DNA of 64,000 nucleotides from positions 141,836,036 through 141,900,035 of the forward strand of contig NC_134458.1 in assembly GCF_047948215.1 (NCBI RefSeq), given 5' to 3'. A program made the position numbers and the translations under genes. The notes beneath the pieces are model-generated. The model worked only from the letters and a program-made list of their open reading frames with translations, was not told where the DNA came from and ran no database searches. The DNA is from Lycorma delicatula (lineage: Eukaryota; Arthropoda; Insecta; Hemiptera; Fulgoridae). Position 1 is the stretch's first letter; every line of letters begins with the position of its first letter. This document shows, one piece after another, positions 22,160 through 34,566 of the stretch.

Positions 22160-22310
22160 TTCGTGTAGCAGTATAAAACAAAACAGTTATGGAAATCGCG
22201 AAAGCCCTCAAACCTATATTGGATAAACATCCGATGCGACATTTTCAAACCAATTTGGGTAAGGAGTTTTATAATCCGTCAGTTAAAACGTTATGAGAGA
22301 ACCATGGATT
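22160..22310 (+). pseudogene. Polinton-type (retroviral-like) integrase fragment
   Basis: About 45 codons of the catalytic core are readable: MEIAKALKPILDKHPM, then RHFQTNLGKEFYNPSVKTL (22,236-22,300). The segment resembles the part of the Polinton integrase fold around the second catalytic Asp, which is Asn here (QTN). An in-frame stop follows, and the R1-clade LINE begins directly after. It is on the same strand as the polymerase B remnant 400 bp upstream, so both probably come from one element. Confidence 0.65.
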
Positions 22311-25300
22311 CGTCTTGGTGGTTGTTAATGAGCAGCAGGCGAAGCGGCTGCTGGAGGCCGACGTTCTTAGGAACAACGGGCTGAAGGATCAGTCTGGCGG
22401 AGTGGAAGCCGAAAATATTGGTCTACGATTTGGCAAGAGCAACGAGGGTAGAGGAGCCCGAAATCCTCAGGCTTATACACAGCAAAAATCCTGTTTTGGA
22501 TATATCTGTCGAGGACTTCCCTAAGGAAACCAGAGTGGTCTGGCAGTTTGGGCGGAAAGAGCCACTGGATAATTGAGACCTTGACAACATTCCGGCAGGT
22601 GTTGGTGGCCGGTCGTCGGTTGTTCCTTGGGTGGACTTCGTGCAGGTGGTGGTCCAAAAGCTCCAGAATCGGGTCGCTATAACCTAAGGGACCTGGATCA
22701 GAACAGGCTGCGGCGCGTGTGTGCGGCTGCCTTACAGGGGTTTGAATGGAGCACAGGGAGATTGTAGAATTGATGGCTGAACAACACAGCCGGCCATCAA
22801 GACTGTAGCGATACGGTCCTATGGCGGCCACGGCCAATGGACAGAGCCTTGGGTAGAAGCCAGTTTGCTGATCTGCGAGTGCCTAGAGCCGTCATGACTG
22901 CTTCCTGGGAGCCGTTTGTTAGCCGCAGTTGGAGACCTAGGTAAACGTGGTGGTTTTCTAATCTTAGCATGCTACGCGCAAGAGTTAGGTACGCTAGGCG
23001 AAGATACCAGTGTCACGCCGTAACGGAGATTATCGTTGACGACGTGCGCTCTCAGAGACTGCGGATGTATCAGTGCGTTTGTAGTGAGTACTTTCATACC
23101 ATCATGGAAGCCAAACTCAAGTTTTGGAAAGACTCCATGCGCGAGTTGCAGCGCAACCCCTGGCGGCTTGCAAAATCATGTACCGGCCAAACTCATTACA
23201 CGTGTTGTCCAATGTTCGATGCGGGTTTGGTGGTCGGGACCACATTTTATCATCTGTGGCGACTTACCAGGCGTTCGTGGATACTCTCTTTCCAGATGCT
23301 CTGGAGGGTAAAGCAGAAGTCGGCGTTATGGGGGGTGAGACAATATTCCCTGGCGTACGGGCTGTGGAACCCGTAGATATAGACCGAGTGGTTTCTCGAA
23401 TTGCACTAAGAAAGGCATCGGGAATTGACCAACTTGACCCGGATATTTTCTATCAGCTACTGCCTGTCATAAGAGAGCCGCTTGGCAGACTGAAGGTGGC
23501 TTTGGTGAGGGTGCTCTTAAAATCAGGAAAGGATCCGAGTAAGGTCAACAGTTATCGACCCATTAGTCTCTTGCCGGTATTCGGCAAGTTGCTTGAAAGG
23601 CTTGTTGTGGAACGGCTCTGGGAAAGCATCGACATAAATTCATTTGTAATTCGAGGTCAGTATGGCTTCATGAAAGGGGTTGGCACCGAGCATTGCATCT
23701 TAAATGCTCTTGTCGAGGTGGAAAGCGCCGACTGTAAATATGTTTTGGCAATTTTTGTTGACATAGAGGCAGCATTTCCTTCCTTGTGTTGGAGTTCTGT
23801 CTTGTATGAGTTGGAACACCGCAATGTTCCCGTAGTCCTGCAGGCCTTAGTACGTGACTACTCGTCTGATCACATGGCTCTGTTGAAGGATGCGGACCTA
23901 TTTTTTTAACCATTTGTCACCAGGGGCAACCCACAGGGCTCCATTTGCCGTCCCTTGCTGTGAAACCTGGTATTCGACGTATTTTTGGGGCTGACATTCC
24001 CAGAAGGGGTCACGGCCCAGGCTTTCGTGTATGACTATTTCCTGTTAGTTCGTCATAACCCACGACGGTAGCTGGAAGACCGAGCGAGGGGGCTTTGTCA
24101 ACCGCAGAGGGCTGGATGGACATCCAAAATTTGAAGACACGGTGTGCAAGACGAAGTTTATGCTTCTCAAGGGTCCAGACAAATTATTGTACAGTTGGAA
24201 CTCCCATATTAAGAATAACGCCTGTGTATTCAGCCGAGTGAGGGCTCATAAATATTTAGGTGTTTTGTTTTATGAGAAGTTGCTGTTTAGCAACCACATT
24301 AGGCAAGTATCGGTGGATGCCGTCTCTGTGATGTACAAGCTTAGGAGGATTGCTCGAAAGAATTACGAGCTGTCGGGCTGTCATTTGTACATGGTGTACC
24401 GAGGTGTCTTCAAAAGTATCCTTCTTACGCAGTGTTCGTTTTGGCGCGGAGGTTGGAAAGAAATCGAGCACTTATTCAAAATTTAAGGAGAGCCCAGCGC
24501 AGAACCATAATTGTATGCTCTGGTGTTTTTAAAACAACCTTCTATGAGGCTACCACTGCATTGGGAAAAGGCTCTCGTGATCGATTTTGTGGTGAAAGTT
24601 TGGGCGGCCATGTGGAGATTGCGAAGTGGCAGGGAGGCCGTGGAATTTGGGATGCGGTTTCCAGCCAGGCGTACCCGAGCGGAACGGTGATCTCAATGCA
24701 CCGGTTCTAAATTTCGAACAGTTGCCCATCTCCCACCTGCGGAGGAGGCTTTACAGCCTCGCAATGAAAGCATGACATTAAGATTGGTGCGCCACGACTT
24801 AGGGAAGCTCCTTGTATAGTTTTATGCAGGATCTGGGGGAATGGTATGCCTCTCTTTCGTTTTAAAGAGCAACGGGTGCCCAGGTGCTCACCAAGCATGT
24901 TAATTTGAACCAATACCTGTTTCCGTACCGCCTGGCAGTTGATGAGCTTTGCGTCTGCGGGGGTTCCAGTCAAATGGACACCTGATGTTTGACTATCCTA
25001 TTTTTTTGGGGGGGGGGGGCAGAGACCGGGCCACCCTTGAATTTAGTGGTCAAGGGGAAAATTGGCCATTCACAAACGGCGAGTCTATGTGGCGAGAGGC
25101 GCATTGTCGGACCGTGTGCGACTTCCTTAATACGGTTGATTTGTTCAACCGACATCAGTAGTTTATTTAATGGAAGGACTCCTACCGCACTACTGTGGGA
25201 AGTAACCTTGAGAGATATGGCTGACCATCAGCTAATTAAGGCTCCAAGCGCTTTAATATGGTGGACAGGTACTTGCTGGCATTCAGCGACCTAGGCGTGG

Positions 25301-25320
25301 CAGCGAATTGCTGTGTAGAC
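22311..25320 (+). pseudogene. R1-clade LINE (element C): gag, RT and 3' end, decayed
   Basis: The gag-like part (22,311-22,830) includes VEEPEILRLIHSKNPVLDIS. It is followed almost at once by the RT linker (22,969 on), so the endonuclease is deleted. The RT has its longest open stretch at 23,124-23,909. It contains LRKASGIDQLDPDIFYQLL, VNSYRPISLLPVFGKLLERL and IFVDIEAAFPSL with its catalytic Asp. After a frameshift, the usual FADD motif reads FVYDYFLLVR (about 24,017-24,045). Thumb sequence SRVRAHKYLGVLF follows in 24,142-24,486, and a Cys-rich C-terminal motif CVCGGSSQMDT lies near 24,955. It is inserted just after the integrase fragment. R1 clade is inferred from the gag/RT style and the C-terminal Cys motif. 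Confidence 0.75.
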
Positions 25321-25336
25321 GAAATAAATTTAAATT

Positions 25337-25401
25337 TATGTCATATATATTTTGACATCCAAAACCGGTTGCGCTTACCCATTTTAGTATATATATGACA
25401 T
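25337..25401. repeat. 13-bp perfect inverted repeat
   Basis: ATGTCATATATAT at the left is the exact complement of ATATATATGACAT at the right, with about 39 nt between. It lies in the spacer between LINE C and LINE A. Confidence 0.6.
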
Positions 25402-25723
25402 GTGCGCGGTTGAGGCACGTAAGCCGGTCGTGTATGGCATAACGTGAGCAGATGGTAATCCGCTCATGCTATTAGGTAAGTTTTCGGAGCTGTTTAAGAT
25501 ACTGATCGCTAAACTGTTTCGAGGCTTAGTAGCCGTTTGTGGCATAGACATTCGGTCTTATGCTTTAGGGCGACCGAATGGGGTGCTGTTGGGAGAAATG
25601 CAATACGCAGTGCGTTTAATGAGCTGCCATGGAAATTCATGTTTCGTGAACCAAAATAGATGAATCCCGGCTTACCTTTGAAGGTTGTTGCACGAATATT
25701 TTACGGACAGATACGTAGTGGGC

Positions 25724-25733
25724 AGGTCAGAAG
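25724..25733. repeat. Target-site duplication of LINE B, left copy
   Basis: AGGTCAGAAG; the identical right copy is at 27,061-27,070, directly after the A-rich tail. Confidence 0.9.
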
Positions 25734-27060
25734 GCCCAACAGTAAGTACGCAGAGGCGAGACCAGGTGCAACAACTCATTAAAGGAGACAAGACATTAGA
25801 GGAGAACGAATTATAGAGGTCAATAATGCAAAATACCTTGGAGTTATACTGGACAAAAGCCTAAAATTCGGGAACCATGTCGATATGATAAGTAAGAGGG
25901 TAACTCCCACTATCAAGGCTCTGAGGGGTCTCTTTCATAACCACGGCGCACCAAGGATGGAGATTAGGAGGTTGATAACTGCAGCCACTACGTCTGCGAT
26001 ACTATATGCGACCCTGTATGGGGAGACGCTATGAACATCCATAGAACAAAATGAAACTAAGAAGCGTTCATCGGCTTGCTTTGCTACGGGTTGCTGCAGG
26101 GTACAGGACTGTTTCATATGATGCACTGTGTATACTGACTGAGGTCCCTCCTATTGATCTACAAGTCAAAGGGCGTACATTAAGATCTACGGGACTGTCA
26201 AGCGATGAGGTTGCAGTATTAATGGATCAGGAATGGTAGAATGCATGGTCTTGCTCAAACGTGGGGGATTGGACCAGAAGACTAATCCCTAAAATAAGAG
26301 ATTGGAAAGGTAAAAGAACGGGTAATGTAGACTTCTATTTTACAGAATTATTGATGGGTCATGGCTCCTTTGGTCAGTACTTATATAAAATTGGAAAAAG
26401 GGCTACACCGCAGTCAGTGTGATTACTGCCAAGAGATAGACAACGCAGAACATACTATTTTTGTTTGTCCCATATGGGCACGCAACAGAAGTGAGATCTC
26501 TGCAAACAGGCTAACACCGGATATTTTAATCAACTGGCTGGTGTTCAGTGATGTAAACCGGAATTGGTTTAGAAGGTTCGCGGGTGAAGTTCTCCAATCT
26601 AAGGAAGAAGAAGCTAGAAGACGGGGAATGTAGTAGGGATGGGAGGACAGTCCCTCCGTGGAGGACCCGTATGCCGAGGTATGCAGGTTCCTGAGAAGGG
26701 AGGGAAATCCTGGGGAGAAGTTGGGTAAAAGAAAGACCGAGTCCCGGCCGGCGGTGTCGGCCCTGCGGGTGCCCTGGCACTCGGTGGGGTCGGTGCCGCC
26801 GGTTTGAGGCGTGGCATAAAGACCGAGACCCGGTTCCCTGCTGAAGAGGTGGAGGGCGGCGTAGCCAGACCTCATCTCTGAGGCGGGGAATTTGAGGCAG
26901 GCAAGCAAAGAAGTAAAGATCCGAGACCGGGGAGGCTAACCTGCCATACTACCGGTGGGCGGGGGACGCCTCCTTAGAGTAAATGGACACTCTCCCCAAC
27001 TGAATTATACTTAATTGGATATCCGGTTGGGGGGAGAAGGGGATAAAAAAAAGAAAAAAA
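25734..27060 (+). mobile_element. R1-clade LINE (element B), 5'-truncated, inserted in LINE A
   Basis: It is flanked by a perfect 10-bp duplication AGGTCAGAAG (25,724-25,733 and 27,061-27,070) and ends in an A-rich tail (27,043-27,060). Coding starts after the RT active site: IIEVNNAKYLGVILDKSLKF, then LALLRVAAGYRTVSYDAL, DWTRRLIPKIRDW and the C-terminal Cys motif QCDYCQEIDNAEHTIFVCP. It stops at 26,633. The 3' UTR (26,634-27,042) is GC-rich. A few frame changes exist, so it is dead, but it is fresher than its host. The same 3' UTR family hit the Jockey element at 4.67 kb. Confidence 0.85.
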
Positions 27061-27070
27061 AGGTCAGAAG
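27061..27070. repeat. Target-site duplication of LINE B, right copy
   Basis: AGGTCAGAAG; keeping a single copy rejoins the RT frame of LINE A. Confidence 0.9.
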
Positions 27071-28520
27071 TTGGTGAAACGAAATTTCCGGGTGGAGAGG
27101 GGTGTCCCTCGGGGTTCGGTGCTATGTCCGGCCCTGTGGAACATTGCTTTCAATGGTGTCCTAAGGCAGCAGTACTCGGCGGGCGTCACCCCGGCTGCGT
27201 TCGCCGATGATTTAGCACTTGTGATTGTGCGCAAACAGAAGAGAAACTGATGTCAACCGGTGAAGATGCGGCTGATGTGATTAGGAGTTGGTAATAGCTT
27301 ATGGTCTACAGCTCGCTGAAGACAAGGTGAAATTGGTTGTTATGGCTGGAAGACGCAGACTAAATCTAGTGCATTTTAGAGTGGGTAACACGATGGTCCA
27401 CTCTAACTCAGCCGCGAAGTATTTACGCATATGGCTGAGCAAGCAGCGGTCCTTTACTATACATGTTGAGGAGGCGACGAGAAAGTGCGAAAATGTGGTG
27501 CGGGCACTAAGCAAAATCATGAGGAATAAGGGCGGTTCTCAGTCGAGAAAGAGGAAACGTTTGGCCAGTGTGCACATTTCTTCTGCTTCAGTAGTGTTAT
27601 ATGGCGTTCCTGTTTTGCTGGGAACGTTGTTGAAGGCCAGTAACGTGAGGCGTTTGGTTATGCAACGACGTAGGCTAAATATACGGCTATATATCATCGC
27701 GGGGTAACGTACGATCAGCGCCGAGGCGGCATCGGTTGTAGCTGCGGTGCTGCCGACAGACTTACAAGCGCAAATGCGAGCTTCAATAGTGGCCGGACGG
27801 GACAAAAAGGGCGCAGCTGACGGTCTCTACATGACTTGGCCTGACAAATGGCGGGATTCGGGCAAACGAAGATGGACCTACTGGCTCATAAGCTATGTCA
27901 GGAACTGAGTGAGGCGAAAGCATGGTAACAGGCTACGAATTCACCCAGTTCCTGTCTGGATAGCGTTGTTTCAGGGATCATCTGTACAGGATGAGCAGAT
28001 TCAGTACAAGTCGCTGTCATGATTGCGGCGGGCTGGGTACAGCAGAGCATGTGGTGTTCTTTTACGCTAGATGGCACGACTTAAAGAGTAGTGCTTCAGG
28101 ATGAGGGTGTGGAGTGGGCCAACAATATAATCGAGGTGATCCTCAGCAATAGCGACAAATGGCAATGTGTCTCGATTACGATTGCAACAATAGTAGGAGA
28201 GAAGGCCAATGAGAGAGGCGATGACAGGGTGAGGACATGCCGACCCATAGAGACAGGAATTCGATGACGGGTGATCAAGGGGAGGTTAGCTTCTGGGGGT
28301 AGGCGGCGGGGCTCCTCGGAGTCGTTGCTCGTCGATCGTTTCCTGGGAACGCGTTCCGGTCATCTAGATTCGGATAGTAGAGTACCTGGGTGGTCATGCA
28401 AGTGCTACGTACATACCATACGGTTTAGATCCGGCCCCTGCATTATAAGAGGGGGGAGGTTTTTAGCGGGTGAGAGCCCCGTACTGCCAGCAGTGTGGAC
28501 CTGACGGCGGCTGGCAGAGC

Positions 28521-30894
28521 TTTTTCCTTCCTTCTACGGGGAAATAAATGATATCATTTCTTCTGTTCAAAAAACAAAATTTTTTTTTCTGTAAATTAAA
28601 TAAAACTGTTTTTAACAAAATGATACTGATACGAAAAAAAGGTAAGACACTACATTTCTATTATCAAAATCTGTTATTAATTTAGAATTTTGTTTAAAAA
28701 AAATACATGTTAAATATATAATTGACAATAGATATATGATAATAGATAATAAACTATGTTTAAGCGTTCCATATAATAAGCAAGAAAAAAAAAATTGTTA
28801 CAAAACTCTTACCGATCCGATTTCGTTGTTTAATAAATGAAAACGATTTAAAAAAATATAAATTTAATAAATCATTTAACTAAATGATTTAGTTAAGACA
28901 AACGTTACTGTCGAGTATTTTTTTCGGTCTTGTGTCGAAGGAAGTGCATAGAAATTGAGATAACTTTTAAAGTTTATTAAAATGTAAAAAGGAATGTTTA
29001 AATAAAATTAATCGAATAAAATCTAAATTTCTTACATGAAATTTTTTATTTCTATTTTTAATTTTTGTACTGATGATGGATTTATGTTCCACTATTTATT
29101 TCTTAATTAGAAACCGATAACACTAATAAAATGAAAAGTTGATTTACAAATTTTTATCAAATTGCTTAGACTACTAATCTAATAAGTGTGAAAATGTAGT
29201 ATTCCTGTTTGCATTAAAGGTATTAAATAATTAGAAAACCTTGAATGACCTAGTCGTGTACTTTCAGCATATGGAAAGGGAATGTGTGTAGAGAGAAGGA
29301 ACACAACTTGCTGTACTCTTATTAGTCGAGCCATCATTAAAAAGAAAGGTCACAGAAATGTATTTTTCTATACATTACTCAGCCGATAGACGCGTACAAC
29401 CTCTTTTGATGTTTGTTAAGATTATACGATTTTCAAATGGAAAAATCACGACCGTTTCAATTAGGAAAGTGATTGAGCATTAGATAAATTTATTTTTATA
29501 TAACGCATTTTTAATTCAAGTAAGTATGCTATAAAAATTGGTCGTCGAAAATAAAAAAAACATTTACGAATATGGATGTCCATTTAGCGCAAATTAGTTG
29601 TTATATTTATTATAGGCTCAACCATTCCAAAACCGGGGTTTTTAGTTTGTTCAAATGGAAGAAAGAAATCGATGAAGGAATATCTTTTCCTGACAATTTA
29701 CTTTATGTAAAATTATATTTTAATACGTTTTATCATTTATCTGTTAAATGTAAATTTTTGGGTGTTAATTTACTTTTTACTTTTTATTCAGGTGTTATAA
29801 AATATTATTTATTCTCAGAAAAAACTGTGGTATGTTTATCTTTAAGGTGTTTTTACGATGCATGGAGTAGCTGCATTATTTATTATTATTATTTTTTATT
29901 CGTTTGGTTTCTATTTCTGTTTTCTGTTGTACTTTATTTTGATTTTCTTTTCTTTTTTCCTTAGTTGACAGTTAACTGTATAAATGTGACTCGGAATTGT
30001 ACACAATGGTGAATAACAAACGTTAACAGACTACAACAATCATTTAATTTTGTCTTTGTTGTTTTTCTTTCTAAATCTATCCGTATTTTATTTCTTTATT
30101 TACTCATTTTGTTTACCGTATTTATTTTTATTTTCATTCTTGTAACTATTTTATTGACTTCCTTTTTCACTTTTTCTTTTACTTTTTCAAATGAATTTCG
30201 AAATTGTTTATCAATCGTAGTCATTTTTGTGAAAAACAATGTATTATGAAAATCTTATTTTATTAAAGGATTATTAATAATAGTTATTTATGTATTAAGA
30301 ACACCATCGGTGTTATAATAGTCTGTACCAGTAATATTCTGTCCCCCAATTCCATTTTTTATTACCTATAAATGTATAATTTTTCACGTTAAGAAATGAA
30401 TTAGCCATTATCTATAATATTTTTAAGCTATTGTAAATGTCCTCTTTTATTTAAGATTTTGATGAGGTACTAGAATCTTTAATTTATAAACTTTATTACC
30501 AACAGAGCATAAAAATATGATTCATTTTATGTTACAATGTTTCTTCATAGTCTTGTCCCTTTTCCGTTTATAAATTAAAGCAATATTATGATTATTTATA
30601 GAAACTTGGTATTTTCTCTTAACTAAAATTTACACGTAAATATTTTATTAGTATAATTGCAGGTTGTTAAATAAACAATTCTGAGTAATAATTTAAAAAG
30701 ATAAAATTTATATGATGATGATGGTAATATGATTTTGTTACTACTAATTAAAAAAGTATTAAGTAATATTGGACGGCATGGATTTAATCTTGGGAAAACT
30801 ACTGAATTTGAAAATAAATAAGAATATAACAACATTAATATGTTGTGACGGAAGTAGGTTAATAAAAAATTAAATATGATAGGATAACACAATA
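28521..30894. other. AT-rich spacer
   Basis: No recognisable gene. The 130-codon plus ORF at 29,572-29,964 is hydrophobic, Tyr/Phe-rich and ends in a low-complexity stretch. It has no motif I recognise and is more likely an AT-composition ORF. The minus ORF at 30,623-30,892 is of the same kind. Confidence 0.5.
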
Positions 30895-31300
30895 CACGAA
30901 ACGAAAAGTTGCTGAATTTCGTTACCTAGGGTGTAAAATTACAAAAAAAAAATGTGTGCCAAATATAAAAAGATATTAGATGTAAACTGGTACAACTCAG
31001 AGCAACTTTCATGCAGAAATAGAGTGTGGTTTAGACGTCCGCTATTATCAGAGTATAGCTATGGAAATTAAAAAAAAAAAATCTTAAACTATTTGTGCGA
31101 AGTTTCACTATAATAAATGATTAGTAAAATTTGATAAGGAGGGATGTTAAAAATAAAATAAAAGAAGTTTTGAAAATGTAATGCTTTATTATCTGGACAA
31201 TACTGAAAAGAGATTTGTTTGATATTCTTGAACTTTCGGGGCACCTTTGGTGTATTGAGAGCTTCTGTAGCTTTTAAAATTCATGGATCGCGAAGTCGGG
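30895..31300 (+). pseudogene. RTE-like LINE fragment, strongly decayed
   Basis: KVAEFRYLGCKITK (about 30,905-30,945) resembles the post-active-site RT block of RTE elements. RCKLVQLRATFMQK (30,978-31,020) resembles the segment that follows. Later similarity is vague and every frame is stopped. Weak support: two motifs in the right order and spacing. Confidence 0.4.
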
Positions 31301-31618
31301 TAGTGTTGTTAATTAGAACAATGCAGAACAGTGAATTGAGACGGTATCGAAGAGCTGTTGTCTTTAAAATGTAAGCGATATTGCTGGGTCTCGTACTACC
31401 AACATCCCGTACAGGAAAGTTAGTGCTTAATCACCTATTTTGATATTCAGACGCTTAAAATAAAGTTGTTTGATGAAGTAAGAAATGAGGTTACAGCACG
31501 AATTGTGGGGAAAAAGTTCTATAAAGAAAAACATAGATGTCGTCCCGCATTTTAAGACATCTGGGTTAAATACGAGTGTAATTCAATTTAAGATACACGT
31601 AGCTGTGAGGGAAAACAT
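31301..31618. other. Spacer, possibly decayed LINE
   Basis: Balanced composition but no motif. The 69-codon ORF at 31,485-31,694 runs into the SINE tail and is not convincing. Confidence 0.4.
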
Positions 31619-31725
31619 CGGGTTATGGAACCGTCTGGGTCAGGCATGGCATTTTCACACGCTACAAATCATCTCATTTCATCCTCTGAAGTAATACCTA
31701 ACGGTGGTTCCGGAGGTAAAAGAAA
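31619..31725 (+). mobile_element. SINE fragment with a composite body
   Basis: GTCAGGCATGGCATTTTCAC matches the body of the SINE at 7.8 kb. Directly after it, TCATCCTCTGAAGTAATACC and GGTGGTTCCGGAGG match the tail of the SINE family at 43-44 kb. The two families therefore share a tail, or this copy is a recombinant. Confidence 0.65.
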
Positions 31726-32712
31726 AGATGGTTGTGATACTTACAAACAATAACTTGGTAACCCTGAGAGGATTATTTTATCAGCTGTTTGAGTAAAATT
31801 GTTTTGTTTATAACCTCAAAATCTTATTTCACGATGGCGAGTCCTCTTGAAATTTGATAATTACTTTAACAGACGATATTATTTTATTTCCAGTAACTTT
31901 TCTATTTCGATGCGGTTTCATTTTAATGACTAAAATTTGTGGCCAAAAGTTTAAGAAAAGTATAATTTTGTTTTACTACTTTATAATCTAATTGAATTTG
32001 CACCCGTTTAAACAGAATAGAAAACTTTTACCTTGAAACGATAAAAGAACAGTTATTAAACTGTTAATATTATGTACGTTTAGAAATTTTCCTTTTTTAA
32101 AAATGCGTAAATTCGAGTTTGATTAAAAGGGTTACGAAGTTCGTCAGAACTTCGACGGTAAGATTCCACAGAACTGGACGGACGGCGAAGTCAATGAACT
32201 ATGTTTACAGTTCTAAATATGACCTAACCTAAAAGTGAAATGAAAAATAGAAAGAAAATTCAAAAATAAGCGTGAAAACATTATATTTCAGTTCAGTTAG
32301 ATTTGTAATAAAGAATACTTTCGAAAAATTCATCAAATTTTTCCATTTGATTAACCGAACTCGAATATGACATTTTTTAAGGTGATTTTACGAATCGCGC
32401 CGCTAGATAACAGTACAGTAGGTAGCGTACAAAAACTTGATAATGTACTTGAAATAATAAGATTTAAAAGAAAATGTACTACCGCTTGTTTTAACAGTAA
32501 ATTTTCTTATGTAAATGAAAGTACTAAAGATAAATAATTTTTTAAATTCCCATCACTTCTTTAAAAAAAAATACGTATTAGTTTAAAGATATTATACTAG
32601 TTTTATTAAAAAAGGAATAAATGAAACAAATAAATTAGATTGGTAAAGTTTTTATTCTGCAATTAGAACTATTTGAATTAATTGAAGGGGAATAAAAAAA
32701 AATAAATTTAAT
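31726..32712. other. AT-rich spacer, no gene seen
   Basis: All frames are short and nothing repetitive is recognised. Confidence 0.5.
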
Positions 32713-33125
32713 CTTATATATATATATATATATAAATAAATGAATGTTTGTTTGTCCCGTACGCGTTCCTGTACCATTCATCCGATTGCGATGAAACTTT
32801 CGTGAGTTTTGCACACGCCCGCGAAGGTTTCTGAATTATTTTTTACCCGATAGGTGGCGCTGGGGTCGAGATATTTCAAAAAATTGTATTTATGATCTGA
32901 TTTGGCTCATATTCAGAACATTTATTAGTTACGTAAAAAGAAATATTTTTTTCGAAAAAGAGAAGGAAAAAAGGGGAAAGAGGTGGAAAGGAAGGGGAAA
33001 GAGGGAAGGATTAAATATTGGGATGTTTCGTAATGTTTAGTTTTTTAATGTTTTATCAAATTTTCATGTGTTCATTTAATCTGTATATATACTCAAATCC
33101 AGTAATAGCGAAGCATGCATATTAA
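32713..33125 (+). mobile_element. Possible Helitron-like non-autonomous element
   Basis: It begins TCTTATATATATATATATAT then AATGTTTGTTTGTCCCGTAC, CGATTGCGATGAAACTTTCG and AGGTGGCGCTGGGGTCGAG, the style of many arthropod Helitron/Helentron 5' ends. A short GCGAAGCATGC hairpin-like block near 33,108 could mark the 3' end. I cannot verify a CTRR terminus or an A-T insertion site. Confidence 0.35.
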
Positions 33126-33975
33126 ACAGTTAATAATGCATATGTTAAGAAATTTTTCCGCCGCTTCTCAAGGACGTAAATTCGAGTTTGGTTGAAAATT
33201 AGTCAAATAGAGCATTATAATTTTTTTTTTTTTTTTTTTTTTCTTCAATTTTTTTAAATATAGTTTTTAGTAATGAAATGAAAGTTTACGCATTATCGGA
33301 AAAGTTATTAGGGAATAAGAATGTGATTTATCATTTAATTTTTATTCTTATTATCAAGCGAGTTATTGATCTTCATCCTCATAGTCAAAGGTATAATCAG
33401 AGGTAGTATACATAAATAAATAAATAAATACTTATGCAATGTTTGTTAAATAGAAGGAGAAGATAAGGATCCTCGAATAGGCTTATATAAGGAAGGGTAT
33501 TTAACATTTCTTAACAAGTATGAAATTTATTCATATGAATTATGGTAGAATGGGATTAGGTCAGAAATTAAAAAAAAAAATGAATTGAATTATTTTAAAC
33601 CTATATGTTCGTATGTAATGTTTCATTTGAATCTTTTCTTTTTAATAGCAATAATAAATTAAAAATTAATTACCCACCTTTATTTTATTCAATAATTTTA
33701 TTATTTATGTATAATATCTCTGTATATTTATGCGGGAAGCTGTTTTTTACTTCTTTTATCAAATTATTGATTAAATTTTATTGGTATTTTTTCCCACGCA
33801 TTCTTGGCAATGTTATAAACATTTAGCGATAACGCCTCAATATTTTTTTTTTTACTATCTCCAATAGATTATCATTCCTTTCGATAAATTCTTCACTAAT
33901 TTTTTTTGTGTCTTATTTTTAAATATTTACAGTTAATTTAGTATAAAATATTTTATTAAAATGGAATTTATTTTG

Positions 33976-34008
<33 letters not shown>

Positions 34009-34534
34009 CAATGCCTTACGATGAAATATTATATGATGTTAATTATAGGTTGTTATTTACTTAATTTTTTATTAATGTATTAAAAACAAACAGTCTGAAC
34101 TATCGGAAGAAATAAAAACCCTTCATACAGACAAAATTAAGTTAAAGAAAATGGGTCAGGCAAAGAGATATGATATAATAAATTTGTGAAAAAGCAATCA
34201 TCTTGACAAAACAATTTTTAGAGCTGAATTTTATTGTTTAACAGCTACATTTTTACGTAAGGAAAAATTCCTTAAAAACGTTCCTTTGGGAACATTCCGC
34301 TATCTTAGTGGAATATACATTTTGATTTACAACCTTGGTGAATCTGTCTTTGTTTTATTCACCAAAACTTTTACACATTCTTCAACTTATCTTTTATTTA
34401 TATTTCTCCTATTTTTTTATGTCCACATTCCAAAAGTCTATTGAGTCTTTCTTCAATGTTGTCTCGAACAATACATTATTATTTTCATACGTAACATTTT
34501 TTAAAAATTAATGTGTCTTTCTCTTATAATAATT

Positions 34535-34566
<32 letters not shown>

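Larger units (their letters stand above)
25446..28520 (+). pseudogene. R1-clade LINE (element A), split by LINE B, decayed
   Basis: The RT begins near 25,590 (SAFNELPWK) and reaches YFTDRYVVG at 25,733, where LINE B interrupts it. After LINE B the same reading continues at 27,061 through RGVPRGSVLCPALWN to the catalytic AAFADDLALVI (about 27,190-27,230). The thumb and C-terminal region occupy 27,288-27,707, and a Cys/His motif RCHDCGGLGTAEHVVFF lies near 28,010-28,060 with the last Cys replaced. About 28,250-28,520 looks like 3' UTR (GGTTTTTAGCGGGTGAGAG). Several frameshifts and stops are present, and the 5' half (gag, endonuclease) is absent. Confidence 0.75.

Noticed and set aside
22367..22837. 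156-codon minus ORF opposite LINE C gag
   Set aside because: It is a shadow of the plus-strand gag-like region, which carries the recognisable R1-type block.
26423..26908. 161-codon minus ORF and neighbouring Pro/Arg-rich ORFs
   Set aside because: They are antisense to the C-terminus and GC-rich 3' UTR of LINE B, where stops are rare by composition.
29572..29964. 130-codon hydrophobic ORF, possible membrane protein
   Set aside because: Composition is AT-driven (Phe, Tyr, Leu, Ile), with no motif, no start context and no neighbour; kept only as a note.
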